The translations under genes were made by a program, and so were the position numbers. A DNA stretch of 64,000 nucleotides from Pseudothauera rhizosphaerae (GTDB taxonomy: Bacteria; Pseudomonadota; Gammaproteobacteria; Burkholderiales; Rhodocyclaceae): the NCBI RefSeq assembly GCF_004801305.1, contig NZ_SSOD01000011.1, positions 93,421 through 157,420 on the forward strand, given 5' to 3'. Below are positions 38,161 through 47,486 of the stretch, in pieces. Each line of letters opens with the position of its first letter. Position 1 is the stretch's first letter. The notes under the pieces are model-generated. The model saw only the letters and a list, made by a program, of their open reading frames with translations. It was not told the origin of the DNA and made no database searches.

Positions 38161-39336
38161 TCATCTACTCCGAAACACTATCGAGCCCTCATGCTGACGA
38201 GAGGGTCGAAGTTCGATAGTTTGGTCGCGGCTCTGAGCCTCCATAACCGTTGCCAGTACATCATAGTCCTTGGGGCTGTTAGCGCAGGAGAATCCCAGTG
38301 CCACAAGGCGAGCGACCCGTAAGGGAAGTTCAACGCGCACCATTGAGCGGGCTGGATTAAGGGCACGATAGCTCGCAAAAATTGCTATAAGCCATTCAAC
38401 AGTTGCTTCGTGTGGACAGAGCGCAGCACCAAACGCCTCGCTCGTCATCACCTCCTTCAGACCATAGATGATGCTCTCACGATCTGGCGTTACCCAGAGA
38501 ACATCGCTGTCTTTAAGATTCAGCTGACGAAGTTCGTCCGGATAGGGCCAGAACGTAAATGTTCCAGTGCCCTCCTGTTCGAGCCGTGCAAAAAGCGCCA
38601 TTAGGCGCTCACCCGAGCCTGTGAGCGAACCTTCGTCATCGATAAGGCCGAGCGTGATCGCCCAGTCACGCCTGCGCCCTGGAACTTTGCGAAGATAGTC
38701 ATCGCTGACGGCTGCTGGCATGGATGATTCGGCCGCAAGCGGGCCACGTTTGATCTCCAGCATTTCGCGCCTGTGCAATGCATTGATCCCCTGGCCCGCC
38801 ACCGCTCCGCCTTTGTTGGTCTTCTGGGTTTCAATCGCAATGAATCGGTCAATTTTTCGGGCCGCTTGCGGTGTACGGATCACGGCCTTAACACGAGCCC
38901 TCTTAAGCTCGACCATGCTAATCAACCGCGCACGCACCGCATCGCGATCGAAATGCGCACTCAAGCAATTAAGAAATATGTCGCCATCACTCGACAGCAT
39001 GGAGCAAAGCAAAACGGCCCGGAGAGCTAGTTCAAAATCGGTTTCTGTGAGCTCCCGGCGCAGTATCGCGAGCGCGTCAAGCGTCGGAAGTACAAATATC
39101 GTGTTAGCTTCGGAACGAACGAGATCTAGCTCATTGAAGAAATCGAGGATATTGTTAGTCTTCAAGCCCCACTTTGTACGCAGCAGTTCGGAAATGTTGG
39201 AGCTGGTAACGGATCCCTCCCCTGCATACAAGTCGGCAAGATCGCGAACTCGTTCGAGCGTGTGCTCCAAGCCCACGGAATAACCAATCTTGCGGATAAG
39301 CAGACGGTAGGGGTCACGATGGATTGTAGCCACCAT
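38161..39336 (-). CDS. winged-helix-like protein of unknown function
   Basis: Unrecognised protein of 391 residues. The N-terminal 75 residues look like a winged-helix DNA-binding or adaptor domain (GSVTSSNISELLRTKWGLKT, followed by NELDLVRSEANTIFVLPTLD). The middle is helical and basic, and a second helical part ends in FRSR. No catalytic motif is seen. Its start overlaps the HerA-like gene by 23 bases, and 3 bases separate it from the PLD gene. It may link the HerA-like pump to the nuclease or provide target recognition; this is inference. Confidence 0.7.
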   Translation of the reverse strand: MVATIHRDPYRLLIRKIGYSVGLEHTLERVRDLADLYAGEGSVTSSNISELLRTKWGLKTNNILDFFNELDLVRSEANTIFVLPTLDALAILRRELTETDFELALRAVLLCSMLSSDGDIFLNCLSAHFDRDAVRARLISMVELKRARVKAVIRTPQAARKIDRFIAIETQKTNKGGAVAGQGINALHRREMLEIKRGPLAAESSMPAAVSDDYLRKVPGRRRDWAITLGLIDDEGSLTGSGERLMALFARLEQEGTGTFTFWPYPDELRQLNLKDSDVLWVTPDRESIIYGLKEVMTSEAFGAALCPHEATVEWLIAIFASYRALNPARSMVRVELPLRVARLVALGFSCANSPKDYDVLATVMEAQSRDQTIELRPSRQHEGSIVFRSR

Positions 39337-40714
39337 GTGAGGTTATCCTTGGTCTGATCGCTGATATGATAGCCCGGCTCGTCGAATGGTCGCCGATGAA
39401 ACATTCGCCGGCATCGAGCAGTCGGAGCATATCGCCAAAATCACTGATCGTGGCACCGGCAAGCTTGAGGCTCGAGAGCGTCTTGGTTGGTACTCGGTTC
39501 ACTGCTGCCGATATGTCGCTCTGGAACGTCAGGCGATGGTTGAAGCTCAGGTTAACTTGGCTAAGAATGCGGTCGTCAATTGCTGAAGGTTGCTGGGTCG
39601 CAAGCACGAGCGACAATCCCGCGTCACGGCCACGTTTGACATACTCCACCAAAGCTTCGCGCGCAGGAGAGGGCCGATCATTAGGTGCGACAATGTGCGC
39701 TTCATCGATAAAGAGCCAAACCTTGTTGGGCAATGTGCTCTCGTCACCATCCTCGTCGAAAAAAGCCTTCACCTTACGCCGAGCATGGTGTTGCCCCATG
39801 ATCCTGAAAAGCTGCCGCGCAATGATCGAAGCAACTATTGCTTTGTCCTCGTTGCGAAGATCCCGAATCATGAAGATGTTGCAGCGGCCGGGGTGAAGCA
39901 GCGATTGGACGTTGAGCCCGTCCCGACTGAAGAGCTGGGTTCGGTCGATGTCTCGGAGTTTATACACCACTGCATTGCGCGTAGCTTCCGCCGTTCCCTG
40001 CAAGTTAGCATCGCTTTCGATGAAACGGATCATGTCGCCCAAACTATAGCGATCGTCGCCAAACCGTTCGACACAGGCAGCAATGACATGGCCCTGCGGG
40101 CTGTAGAGCGACTGGTCGATGAGTGCACACCACTCCTCAGGCAAGACGTCGCTAGCGCTTAGGGAAAAGACATGTTCGGTGTTAGTGAAGGGCTCCGTCA
40201 CCTTGGGTATAAACACTTGGCAGTCGGCAAGCCGGTTGGCTGCTAGCTTCCAAGCCTTGAGTTCGTCGAGCTGCTGCGCGTTTTCCGGGATGTTGGCGCG
40301 CGGCTCATAAGCCAACGTCCAGAACTGGTTTTGCATATCAAGCAATATAGAGCATTGCGGTGTGACTGAATGCTGAATTACGCTCGGCTCAACGAGGGCG
40401 CTGATACCCTCGATTAAGACACCAAGGTCGAAGCTCTTGCCAGACCCCCGAGTGCCGGAGATGTAAATCACATGCGGGAAGTCGATGTCGAGCCACAAGC
40501 CGGTGCCCAGATAGCTTCGGCCAACTGTGCTCTCAATGACTTGGCCGACATAGGCGAGATTGGAAAGCGAATCCTTTGATCGATTTGACCGACCCAGGAT
40601 AATGCCGCTGCCCTTGGGAGGCTGCATCACCTTGAGCAACGCCTCCTGCGCATTGAATGGAGACTTGTCGACGCTTTTCCCAAGCTGGCTAGGAAGCGAT
40701 TGTTTGGAATTCAT
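39314..40714 (-). CDS. HerA/DUF87-like hexameric ATPase
   Basis: ATPase of 466 residues with Walker A GTRGSGKSF near residue 91, Walker B VWLFIDEAH near residue 333, and the downstream sensor VLATQQPSA typical of the HerA/FtsK/VirB4 clade. The segment GRDAGLSLVLATQQP followed by a C-terminal region GECFIGDHSTSRA is the usual DUF87 arrangement. HerA-like ATPases translocate on DNA and often pair with nucleases. It overlaps the GNAT-ABC gene by 26 bases and the winged-helix gene by 23, so all are made together. Confidence 0.85.
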   Translation of the reverse strand: MNSKQSLPSQLGKSVDKSPFNAQEALLKVMQPPKGSGIILGRSNRSKDSLSNLAYVGQVIESTVGRSYLGTGLWLDIDFPHVIYISGTRGSGKSFDLGVLIEGISALVEPSVIQHSVTPQCSILLDMQNQFWTLAYEPRANIPENAQQLDELKAWKLAANRLADCQVFIPKVTEPFTNTEHVFSLSASDVLPEEWCALIDQSLYSPQGHVIAACVERFGDDRYSLGDMIRFIESDANLQGTAEATRNAVVYKLRDIDRTQLFSRDGLNVQSLLHPGRCNIFMIRDLRNEDKAIVASIIARQLFRIMGQHHARRKVKAFFDEDGDESTLPNKVWLFIDEAHIVAPNDRPSPAREALVEYVKRGRDAGLSLVLATQQPSAIDDRILSQVNLSFNHRLTFQSDISAAVNRVPTKTLSSLKLAGATISDFGDMLRLLDAGECFIGDHSTSRAIISAIRPRITSHGGYNPS

Positions 40715-42545
40715 CGCAATAGTCCCGGAACGTCATTGCAGTAGCCTCGCCCCCTAAGCGGAGCCGGATGATTTGGGTTGGATTGAGGGCATCGATGAAA
40801 TGTCCATGGTTCGCCGCGGCGATAAAGGCAATCCTTCCTGTGCGCGAAACATGCTTTCGCACATTGTGGGCCACAATCCTTGCCGACATGGGATCTAGGT
40901 CGGCGCAAAATTCGTCGATAAGCCAGACAGGATCGTTGCGAAGCAACAGGTCCGCCAGCATTGCACGGTAGCGCTGCCCCCGGCTCAACAGATTAAATGG
41001 CTTGATGAAAGCGAATGCTTCGGACAACCCGACGTTACTGAGCGCTGAGAGCGCCATCGCAGCCGAATGGCGCTCGGCAAAAAGATCAAAGATGGGAATA
41101 TCTTCTGGCAGTGGCCTCAGCCAGCTTGCGCTATATCGTGACCTGCTCTTCGCCTCAATCACCAGCGACCCTGTCTGCTCCCATTGTTGTGGGTCGAGTG
41201 CGCGCAGCAACACACTCTTGCCAGTACCGCTCGCTCCAGCAATGAAGATAATGTTGCCACTGGAAGCACGTATATCGAGGGGACCGACCACTCGGTTATT
41301 GAGGTGGGTTGCTTGGATGCCGAAGCAATTCAAGATAAGCCGCACGTTGTTCGTGCGGGGAATCTCGTAATTGCTGACCGCTTTCAATCCTGAGATGGAG
41401 ATGCTCACATTTCCTGGAGAAAAGCGCTTGGACTTCGGGGTCGTGCCACACTTGACATGCTGCTTGAGAAAGCCCCTTGTTGGTTCATCGAGACCCGCTA
41501 TGTAATAGGGAATGGGGAAGCGGAGCACTTGGCGCAGATGGAGCCATTCGCTTGGGCTCAACGCACTCATCGGATCGTCAGCGCGGGTCACATCCTCAAG
41601 TCGTTTCAAGACGGCAGCGAAATCCTTGCCTGTTTCTGCGCAATAGCGTTCAAGATGAGTCAGATATTTCTTCTGCAAACTCATAATGCCTGAGGTGACC
41701 TCATAGCCTTTGGTCATGCTGACGAGATCTTTTACGATCCGCGTCAGATTACCCTCAGTCTTTCCTGCAAGCACGAAACCAGCTCGACTGACGAAGTCGA
41801 TATAGTTTAGCATCTCGGCAGAGATTTCCATGAAGAGCGGGCGAACGCCACCGACTTGCCAACGTTCGGTAGCAAATCGCTTGGCTGTTTCGATCAGCGT
41901 GCGGGATACCCCCAATCCGCGATATTCAGGATGCACGACGACACGCGCGATCCGTACTATTGCGTTTACATATTTACGCATCGCATTCTGGTCCCAATCA
42001 GTCCATGCGATAGGGCGTTCTGGATGCTCAAATCCCGCCGAAAAAAGCTCATGTCTTGGCTTAACCATCAGCAGTGGCATTTGAAGCTCGATATAGCCGG
42101 CAGGCGTGCGGCTTCGGCCATCTATCAAATGCATCAGGAGAACCGCTCGGCGCCCCCCCGCTGAAGAGAGTTTGCGATCCTCCACATCAAGATCGACACC
42201 GAGAGATTTGTAGTGAAATTGTTCTAAGTAGAGAAGATCCTCATTATCTTCGCGGCTTAGAATCTCGCTGAATTGCAGCTTGTAACGCCTCGCACCTAAC
42301 CGAGCTTCGTTTTCGTCGCTGAAGGCCGGTGAGACGCGGATCAAGTCTTCCGGATTTTCTTTGGACACCGTGAACACGTTCCGAGGATGCTCAGGATCGA
42401 TGGCGATGGCATCTCCCTTGCCCACCAAGGCAAATCGGTGCAGGCGAATGGTGAAGGTTTTATCGTTGTCATCCCTGAGAGCAATGCGTCGCTCATGCTC
42501 ACGAATACTTGAGCTCTCGACACGATACAATTTCAATTTCCGCAC
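40689..42545 (-). CDS. GNAT acetyltransferase-ABC ATPase fusion protein
   Basis: Protein of 618 residues and first gene of the five-gene operon. After an N-terminal beta-rich region, residues about 125-270 form a GNAT domain with the acetyl-CoA loop VVHPEYRGLGVSRTLIETA. Residues about 400-610 form a soluble ABC ATPase: Walker A GASGTGKSVLL, signature LLSRGQRYRA, Walker B VWLIDEFCADLDP and a histidine switch in AANHGHF. There are no membrane segments, so it is not a transporter. The start is GTG, with GAGGGG 5 bases upstream. The fusion suggests ATP-gated acetylation of a protein or tRNA, or DNA-end sensing, in a conflict system. No characterised homologue comes to mind. Confidence 0.8.
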   Translation of the reverse strand: MRKLKLYRVESSSIREHERRIALRDDNDKTFTIRLHRFALVGKGDAIAIDPEHPRNVFTVSKENPEDLIRVSPAFSDENEARLGARRYKLQFSEILSREDNEDLLYLEQFHYKSLGVDLDVEDRKLSSAGGRRAVLLMHLIDGRSRTPAGYIELQMPLLMVKPRHELFSAGFEHPERPIAWTDWDQNAMRKYVNAIVRIARVVVHPEYRGLGVSRTLIETAKRFATERWQVGGVRPLFMEISAEMLNYIDFVSRAGFVLAGKTEGNLTRIVKDLVSMTKGYEVTSGIMSLQKKYLTHLERYCAETGKDFAAVLKRLEDVTRADDPMSALSPSEWLHLRQVLRFPIPYYIAGLDEPTRGFLKQHVKCGTTPKSKRFSPGNVSISISGLKAVSNYEIPRTNNVRLILNCFGIQATHLNNRVVGPLDIRASSGNIIFIAGASGTGKSVLLRALDPQQWEQTGSLVIEAKSRSRYSASWLRPLPEDIPIFDLFAERHSAAMALSALSNVGLSEAFAFIKPFNLLSRGQRYRAMLADLLLRNDPVWLIDEFCADLDPMSARIVAHNVRKHVSRTGRIAFIAAANHGHFIDALNPTQIIRLRLGGEATAMTFRDYCDEFQTIAS

Positions 42546-42599
42546 ACAGTCCCCTCAGCGAGCCAGCACTCGCATCTGTTCATTGTGTTTATTCTATCC

Positions 42600-42740
42600 T
42601 AGACGGACAACACGGCACCGACCTCGACCCACGTCACCATCAAGACCCCACTTAGCGTCAGGACCGCCAGCACATTCTGCGGCCTCAAGCAGCGACTGCG
42701 GATCGGCGGCGCCTTCGAGGACCGACTAGCGCGGAACGAA
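42600..42740 (-). pseudogene. decayed paralogue of the 43.4 kb membrane protein
   Basis: The minus strand still reads VLAVLTLSGVLMVTWVEVGAVLSV-like sequence, aligning with LAVLALGAPLVITWGAAGAVLSV of the gene at 43372-43887. The surrounding frame is broken. The rest of 42546-42927 shows no gene. Confidence 0.55.
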
Positions 42741-42927
42741 AGGCGTTGTGGTCGTTACCCGCCTCTTCAAGCCCCGCCCCCAATCGGGCTCGGCATTCTC
42801 CCAAGTCCGTGCCCGGAACTGTTCAACCCGTAGCGCAACGTAAGGCATTGCCGGCAGTCCCCCTGCCGGACGTTCCCTGAGGACGAGCCCTGCATTCGAG
42901 CAGTTCCACCGGCCAACACCCGATCTG

Positions 42928-43275
42928 GGGCCTGCTACCCAACCATGTCAGGGTCACCGGCTGCTACGTCTTCGGCACCGGCGCCGGCTGGCACGGCTAC
43001 ATACCGCCGGAGGCACGCTTGCGCGTGCTGGCCATGCGGAAGGTGGTACTGACCTACTGGAAAGGCTGCTGCCCCTAGAAGATGCTGGGCATGGGCGAGG
43101 ACCTGCCGGCCGATGCCTACCGGCAGTGGCGGCACTACTGCCGGTTCCCGCACTACTTCTTCGACGACCCCGCCATGTGCGGGATCGAGCACCGCTATGC
43201 CGAGGCGCATACACTCACCATCGCCACCAACTCGCTGGGCGATCTGTGGGCCCTGCCACGGCACGATGAAGGCGC
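42928..43275 (+). pseudogene. alpha/beta hydrolase (serine aminopeptidase-like) fragment with in-frame stop
   Basis: One continuous frame reads VTGCYVFGTGAGWHGYIPPE through YWKGCCP, then a TAG at 43076-43078, and continues KMLGMGEDLP, QWRHYCRFPHYFFDDP and HTLTIATNSLGDLWA. These are conserved segments of a predicted alpha/beta hydrolase family. Both ends are missing and the stop is in frame, so it is a pseudogene. Confidence 0.7.
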
Positions 43276-43371
43276 GGCACCTCGACGGGTCAGGCTTTTA
43301 CCTTTTCTGCTCCGCGAGCGAGCCAGAGATCGCAATCGTCAACAGCACATCGGGGACGAAACAAGTAACCA

Positions 43372-43887
43372 TCAATGCAGCGGCCTCCTCCATGACCCGG
43401 CGATCCGCCCGGCCTCCCGGTCGATCGCCACATCCACCTGCGCGGCCCGCCGGATCCGGGCGCCCGTCCGCAGAACCCCGGCCACCAGCAGGTAGGCGAG
43501 CGCTACCGGCACGGATAACACGGCACCGGCCGCACCCCATGTGATCACCAAAGGTGCCCCCAGCGCCAGCACGGCCAGCGAATCCCACGGCCGCAGCAGC
43601 GCGGGCGGATCGGTGCGGACGTAGTTGGCACCGTCCAGGGCCGTCCAGTTGGCCAGCCCCAGGACCTGGGGCGTCTTGCCGGGCGTGACGATCAGGCTTA
43701 CCTCGTGCCCGCGCCGGGCCGGCATGGTACGGGTGTGCAGGGTGAACTTCCGTTCGCTGCCGTCCTGGCACCGGATCCACAACTCGTAGCGGTCGCTCGG
43801 CGCGAACGGACGCAGGTGGTAGAGATGCACGTTGACGTGGCGGCGCAGGTCGACGATGCGCCCATGGATCGTTTGCAGATCGGACAT
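43372..43887 (-). CDS. hypothetical membrane protein with two transmembrane segments
   Basis: Protein of 171 residues, not recognised as a named family. The N-terminal 95 residues are soluble and beta-rich (RYELWIRCQDGSERKFTLHT). Two hydrophobic segments follow at roughly 105-122 and 125-145 (LAVLALGAPLVITWGAAGAV, LSVPVALAYLLVAGVL), then a basic cytoplasmic tail. The second of two ATGs is chosen because GGAG lies 7 bases before it. A decayed paralogue lies at 42.6 kb. It sits in the cargo of a mobile island; no role can be assigned. Confidence 0.6.
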   Translation of the reverse strand: MSDLQTIHGRIVDLRRHVNVHLYHLRPFAPSDRYELWIRCQDGSERKFTLHTRTMPARRGHEVSLIVTPGKTPQVLGLANWTALDGANYVRTDPPALLRPWDSLAVLALGAPLVITWGAAGAVLSVPVALAYLLVAGVLRTGARIRRAAQVDVAIDREAGRIAGSWRRPLH

Positions 43888-45024
43888 GGTCATGCTCCAG
43901 GGAGTGGAAGACCTGTCCAGCGTCGCGCGGAAGGCGCCTGTTTCAAGCCCGGCGACGGCACGCTACGGCGGAGGCCTGCATGTTGTCGACCTGTGGTCGC
44001 ACTGCATCCGGACTGTAGTTCGAATGGGCCGGCAAGACGATGGTTCTTTGTTCAAGCCCTTGTACCCACGTGTGACTGGCGTCGCGTGGTAGTCCGAGCC
44101 CGGCTCATGGGCGGGCCGGGGTTCCGCATCGGTTCGGAACCAGAGGTAGAACGATGTCCAGTCAAGGCCCGGCGAAACGCGGCCGATTGGGGCTAGCGTC
44201 TGCCTAATCGGCACTTTTTGCGCTTGCAAGGGCGCGCATCCCGCCCCACACTGAAAACGCTACTCCCCGGTCCAGCTGGCATTCCGGTGCGTGCATCGAG
44301 CACGCGAACATGCAAGCCTTTCAAGTCGCGGTGATCGTCATCGCAGTGCGCTTCGCGCGCCGTTGATCCGGATGCTCTGGCATCCTGAGTACCCTTCCCA
44401 AGCGCGGCGCCATGGCCTGACCATGGCATCCAGTCGTATCGGCGTACCAGATGCGCCGGTGCGGTCATGCGCCCCGGAGGTCGTCTGCCCTGAGCAGCGA
44501 CCTCCCCGGATGGCGGCCCGACCGCCAGTGCCTGGAGCACGTCCGTCCCCCGGTTGTCCCCGAGGCAATCCAGGGATGTCCTTCCCTCGTGTTTCTTCAA
44601 GCCACGAATGACGCCTGCCCTGCGGGGCCGGCGTTCGAGTTTTTCCTCCCCGCACTCACGCACTGACCTCGGTCAGCCGTGCCGCGCCGCTGCGTGCGGC
44701 CGCACGGCCCGTGTGAAACGGTCTCGCGTGCCCGTCGCGGAACGGGCGTTGCCAGTCGAGCCGGCGGGAAGGATGAGTTCACGGTGCAGCCCAGGCACCG
44801 CGCCGGAGGTCACGCCTCCGGGGTTGCCTCGGGTTCCTTGAGGACCTGGTTCGCCACGGCGAACGCCACATCACGCCCGACGTGTGCTGGCTGGCGATCA
44901 CTTTTACGCACCTCCGCGCCGCCCCTGCCTGAGAGAAGCGGCAAAGCACTGGCACCGCATCGGCCTTTCGAACCCACCGATATACGACTGAACGGGTTCT
45001 CCATTCCCGACACGAGGGAAGATC
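43888..45024. other. 1.1 kb region without recognisable gene
   Basis: The open frames here lack ribosome sites and recognisable protein content. I see no tRNA or known RNA structure. It lies upstream of a tyrosine recombinase gene and may hold its regulatory or attachment sequences. Confidence 0.5.
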
Positions 45025-46209
45025 ATGAATCAACGCAACGACGACTCGCACCAGACCGCACCTCATCCACGGCACCGCAACAGCCGGGGCCGCGCACGCA
45101 CCTACGAGGCGCTAGCGCTGGACGACTTGCCTCCCAACCCAAAACGCTGCCGCCTGGTGCTGCACCTCATCCTGCGACGGCACAACTGGCGGCACAGCGG
45201 CAAGCACAAGGGGGTGAGCCACAAGACGATGGCGGAGCGGGCGCGCTTCTGCTTCTGGCTGTTCGACTTCCTGCGCGACCACCCCCGGCGCTTCAAGCTC
45301 GATCCGCGCTCCTTCAGCGGGCGCCACGTGGAAGCCGTCACCCGGCACTGGCAGACGGAAGCCCACGCCGGACGGATGAGCCCAGCAACGATCCAGACCT
45401 ATTTCAGCTTCATGAAGACCTTCGTGGGCTGGATCGGCAAGCCACAGTTGCTCAAGCCCATCGCGAGCTATTTCGACGACCCGCAGCTCTACCGCCGGTC
45501 GCTGGCGAGCGGCATCGACAAGTCCTGGCGGGCCCGGGGCGTGGAGGTGGCAGCGGTGATCCGCGAGGTCGAGGCCTACGACGTGCATGCCGCCGCATCG
45601 CTCAAGCTGATGCAGGCCTTCCACCTGCGCTTCAAGGAAAGCACGATGCTCCGGCCGCACGTCGATGTGCTCACCGCCGCGCAGGCCGGCCAGCCGGAGG
45701 ACGGCGCGGCGTTCTACCTGGATACGCATCGCGGCACGAAGGGCGGACGCGGACGGCTGATCCCCATCGACAACGCCCTGCGCGCAGCCGCCATCGACTA
45801 CGCGCGCAAGGTCGCCGTGGGTGTCAACGACAGTGTCAGCGACCCGCGCCTGGACCTGAAGCAGGCGCTGCGCCGCTTGCGCTACGTGATGGAGCGCCAC
45901 GGCATCACCCGCGCCGCGCTCGGCGTGACGCCGCACGGCCTGCGGCACCAGGGGGCGGCCGAGGACTACGAGGCGATGACCGGGAAGCGGCCACCGGTGG
46001 CCGGCGGTACGCCTGTCGATAGCGCACTCGACCGCCAGGCCCGGCAACGCATCGCGGACCACCTCGGGCATGGGCGCGTGCAAATCACGAATGCCTATTG
46101 CGGCTCCCGCAGGCCCGCCGCGGCGCGCTCACCGGCGCAACCGATGCCGTCAGAGAATGGCTCGATAGGTCGAGAGGGCCTTGACGGTCTGAACCAACCC
46201 CTGGCGTAG
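45025..46209 (+). CDS. tyrosine recombinase / phage-type integrase
   Basis: Protein of 394 residues. The catalytic half carries the tyrosine-recombinase set: an arginine in HLRFKES, a lysine in GTKGGRGR, HGLRH (H-x-x-R), a histidine in DHLGHGR and the nucleophile in NAYCG. The N-terminal part (about 25-180) looks like a SAM-like core-binding domain. GAGGGA lies 6 bases before the ATG. Its last 60 bases overlap the convergent PIN-domain gene. It probably moved the adjacent cargo; the attachment site was not identified. Confidence 0.85.
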   Translation: MNQRNDDSHQTAPHPRHRNSRGRARTYEALALDDLPPNPKRCRLVLHLILRRHNWRHSGKHKGVSHKTMAERARFCFWLFDFLRDHPRRFKLDPRSFSGRHVEAVTRHWQTEAHAGRMSPATIQTYFSFMKTFVGWIGKPQLLKPIASYFDDPQLYRRSLASGIDKSWRARGVEVAAVIREVEAYDVHAAASLKLMQAFHLRFKESTMLRPHVDVLTAAQAGQPEDGAAFYLDTHRGTKGGRGRLIPIDNALRAAAIDYARKVAVGVNDSVSDPRLDLKQALRRLRYVMERHGITRAALGVTPHGLRHQGAAEDYEAMTGKRPPVAGGTPVDSALDRQARQRIADHLGHGRVQITNAYCGSRRPAAARSPAQPMPSENGSIGREGLDGLNQPLA

Positions 46210-46725
46210 AAGCACGTCGAGGTAGCGGTCCACGTCGAGCGGCGGGTGCCTCAACTGCGCCCGCTGTTTCTGTGCTGCCGCGACAACCGCCGCCGGGTCG
46301 AGGTCGAACAGGTTGTCGACAAACAGGTCGGGGTGCTGCGCCTCGATGCCATAGGGCGCAAGAGCGGCTTGCGGGAAATCCTTCTCGTTGAAGGTCACGA
46401 TGACGCTGGCGCTGCAGCGGATCGCTGCGGCAAGCACGTGGCGGTCGCCGGGATCCGGCAGGGTCAGCCCGGCAACGAGGTCTTCGTGATCCGTGACCAG
46501 GCCATCCGGGATCGCCTGATCCATCAGGGCCGATGTGCGGTCGATCTGTTCACGGGTCAGGTCCGGCCGCTTGGCCAGCAGGTTGCGCTTCCATTCTTCG
46601 TGGATCTGCAGACTCCACCGCGCCCGGAAGCGGCCTGACAGGCCGGGCCACATGAGGAAATCCCGCAATGGCGCCGGGTATAGCACGCATGCGTCATAGA
46701 CGGCTGTGAACGGCGACTGCCTCAT
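46150..46725 (-). CDS. PIN-domain ribonuclease toxin (VapC-like)
   Basis: Protein of 191 residues with a PIN fold: the first acidic residue in VYDACVLYP, later DPGDRHVLAAAIR and VTFNEKDFP, giving the expected acidic metal-binding set for an RNA-cutting toxin. Its ATG overlaps the upstream antitoxin stop by 4 bases. It is cytoplasmic, and activity should be blocked by the antitoxin until the latter is degraded. Confidence 0.85.
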   Translation of the reverse strand: MRQSPFTAVYDACVLYPAPLRDFLMWPGLSGRFRARWSLQIHEEWKRNLLAKRPDLTREQIDRTSALMDQAIPDGLVTDHEDLVAGLTLPDPGDRHVLAAAIRCSASVIVTFNEKDFPQAALAPYGIEAQHPDLFVDNLFDLDPAAVVAAAQKQRAQLRHPPLDVDRYLDVLLRQGLVQTVKALSTYRAIL

Positions 46726-47189
46726 TCGTAGCCCATGCCCAACGCCTGGGCCTGCTTCGCCAGCGCCGCCATCGCGTCTTCGCTGGACTGCTCCCGCCGG
46801 GCCTTGAACCGCATCAGGTCGGCAAAGCGGACACGGCGGTGCTTGCCGGCCTTGTGGAAAGGCAGCGCGCCTTCTTCGAGCAGCTTGACCAGGTGCGGCC
46901 GGGAGACATTGAGCATGTCGGCGGCCTCTTGCGTCGTGAGTTCGGCATGGACCGGCACCACCTTGACGGCATTGCCCTCGGCGAGTTCGGCCAGGATGTC
47001 CACCAGCAGGCGTAGCGCGGACGTGGGCAATTCCACCCGGTGGGCTTGGTTCTTGTCATCGAAGATCTGAATCTGCTGCGTTTCGAGGCGTGTGGCCAGA
47101 AAGGCGGCCAAGGCACGCTGGCCTTCCACGGCAGCCTGAACCTCGCGCTCGACTGGCAGCGACACGTTGGACAGGGCAACGGTAGACAT
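46722..47189 (-). CDS. excisionase-type helix-turn-helix antitoxin
   Basis: Protein of 155 residues. The middle holds an Xis/MerR-like DNA-binding helix-turn-helix (TTQEAADMLNVSRPHLVKLL, then FHKAGKHRRVRFADL). The N-terminus is helical. It is the first gene of a two-gene operon with the PIN toxin, with a 4-base overlap, which supports an antitoxin that also represses its own promoter. AGGAAA precedes the ATG. Confidence 0.82.
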   Translation of the reverse strand: MSTVALSNVSLPVEREVQAAVEGQRALAAFLATRLETQQIQIFDDKNQAHRVELPTSALRLLVDILAELAEGNAVKVVPVHAELTTQEAADMLNVSRPHLVKLLEEGALPFHKAGKHRRVRFADLMRFKARREQSSEDAMAALAKQAQALGMGYE

Positions 47190-47288
47190 GTGGCTTTCCT
47201 GCGTTTGATGAATGGTGCCTACACCATATTCGAAACAAACGTAAATCGCAATAAACGAAACGAATCAGTAGCGGTCTTCACAGTCACG

Positions 47289-47486
47289 TCAATCGCGCGA
47301 AATGATGGCCTGGGTGATCTTGTCGAACAGTTCTGGACGTTCTTCGGCAATGAGATCGAGCCAGCCACGCACGACATCCGCAAACTCGTCCTCCGTACGC
47401 ACGTGGCTCACGTCGATGCCGAGCGAGCGGAACTCATCGACTTCGTGCCGGGTGAAACGCAGCGTTCCTTGAGCAGTGCGAAGCAT
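47289..47486 (-). CDS. small hypothetical protein
   Basis: Protein of 65 residues (MLRTAQGTLRFTRHEVDEF). The start is supported by AAGGAGG 7 bases upstream. No family is recognised. It lies between the integrase and the toxin-antitoxin pair and could be a regulator or a decayed excision factor. Confidence 0.5.
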   Translation of the reverse strand: MLRTAQGTLRFTRHEVDEFRSLGIDVSHVRTEDEFADVVRGWLDLIAEERPELFDKITQAIISRD

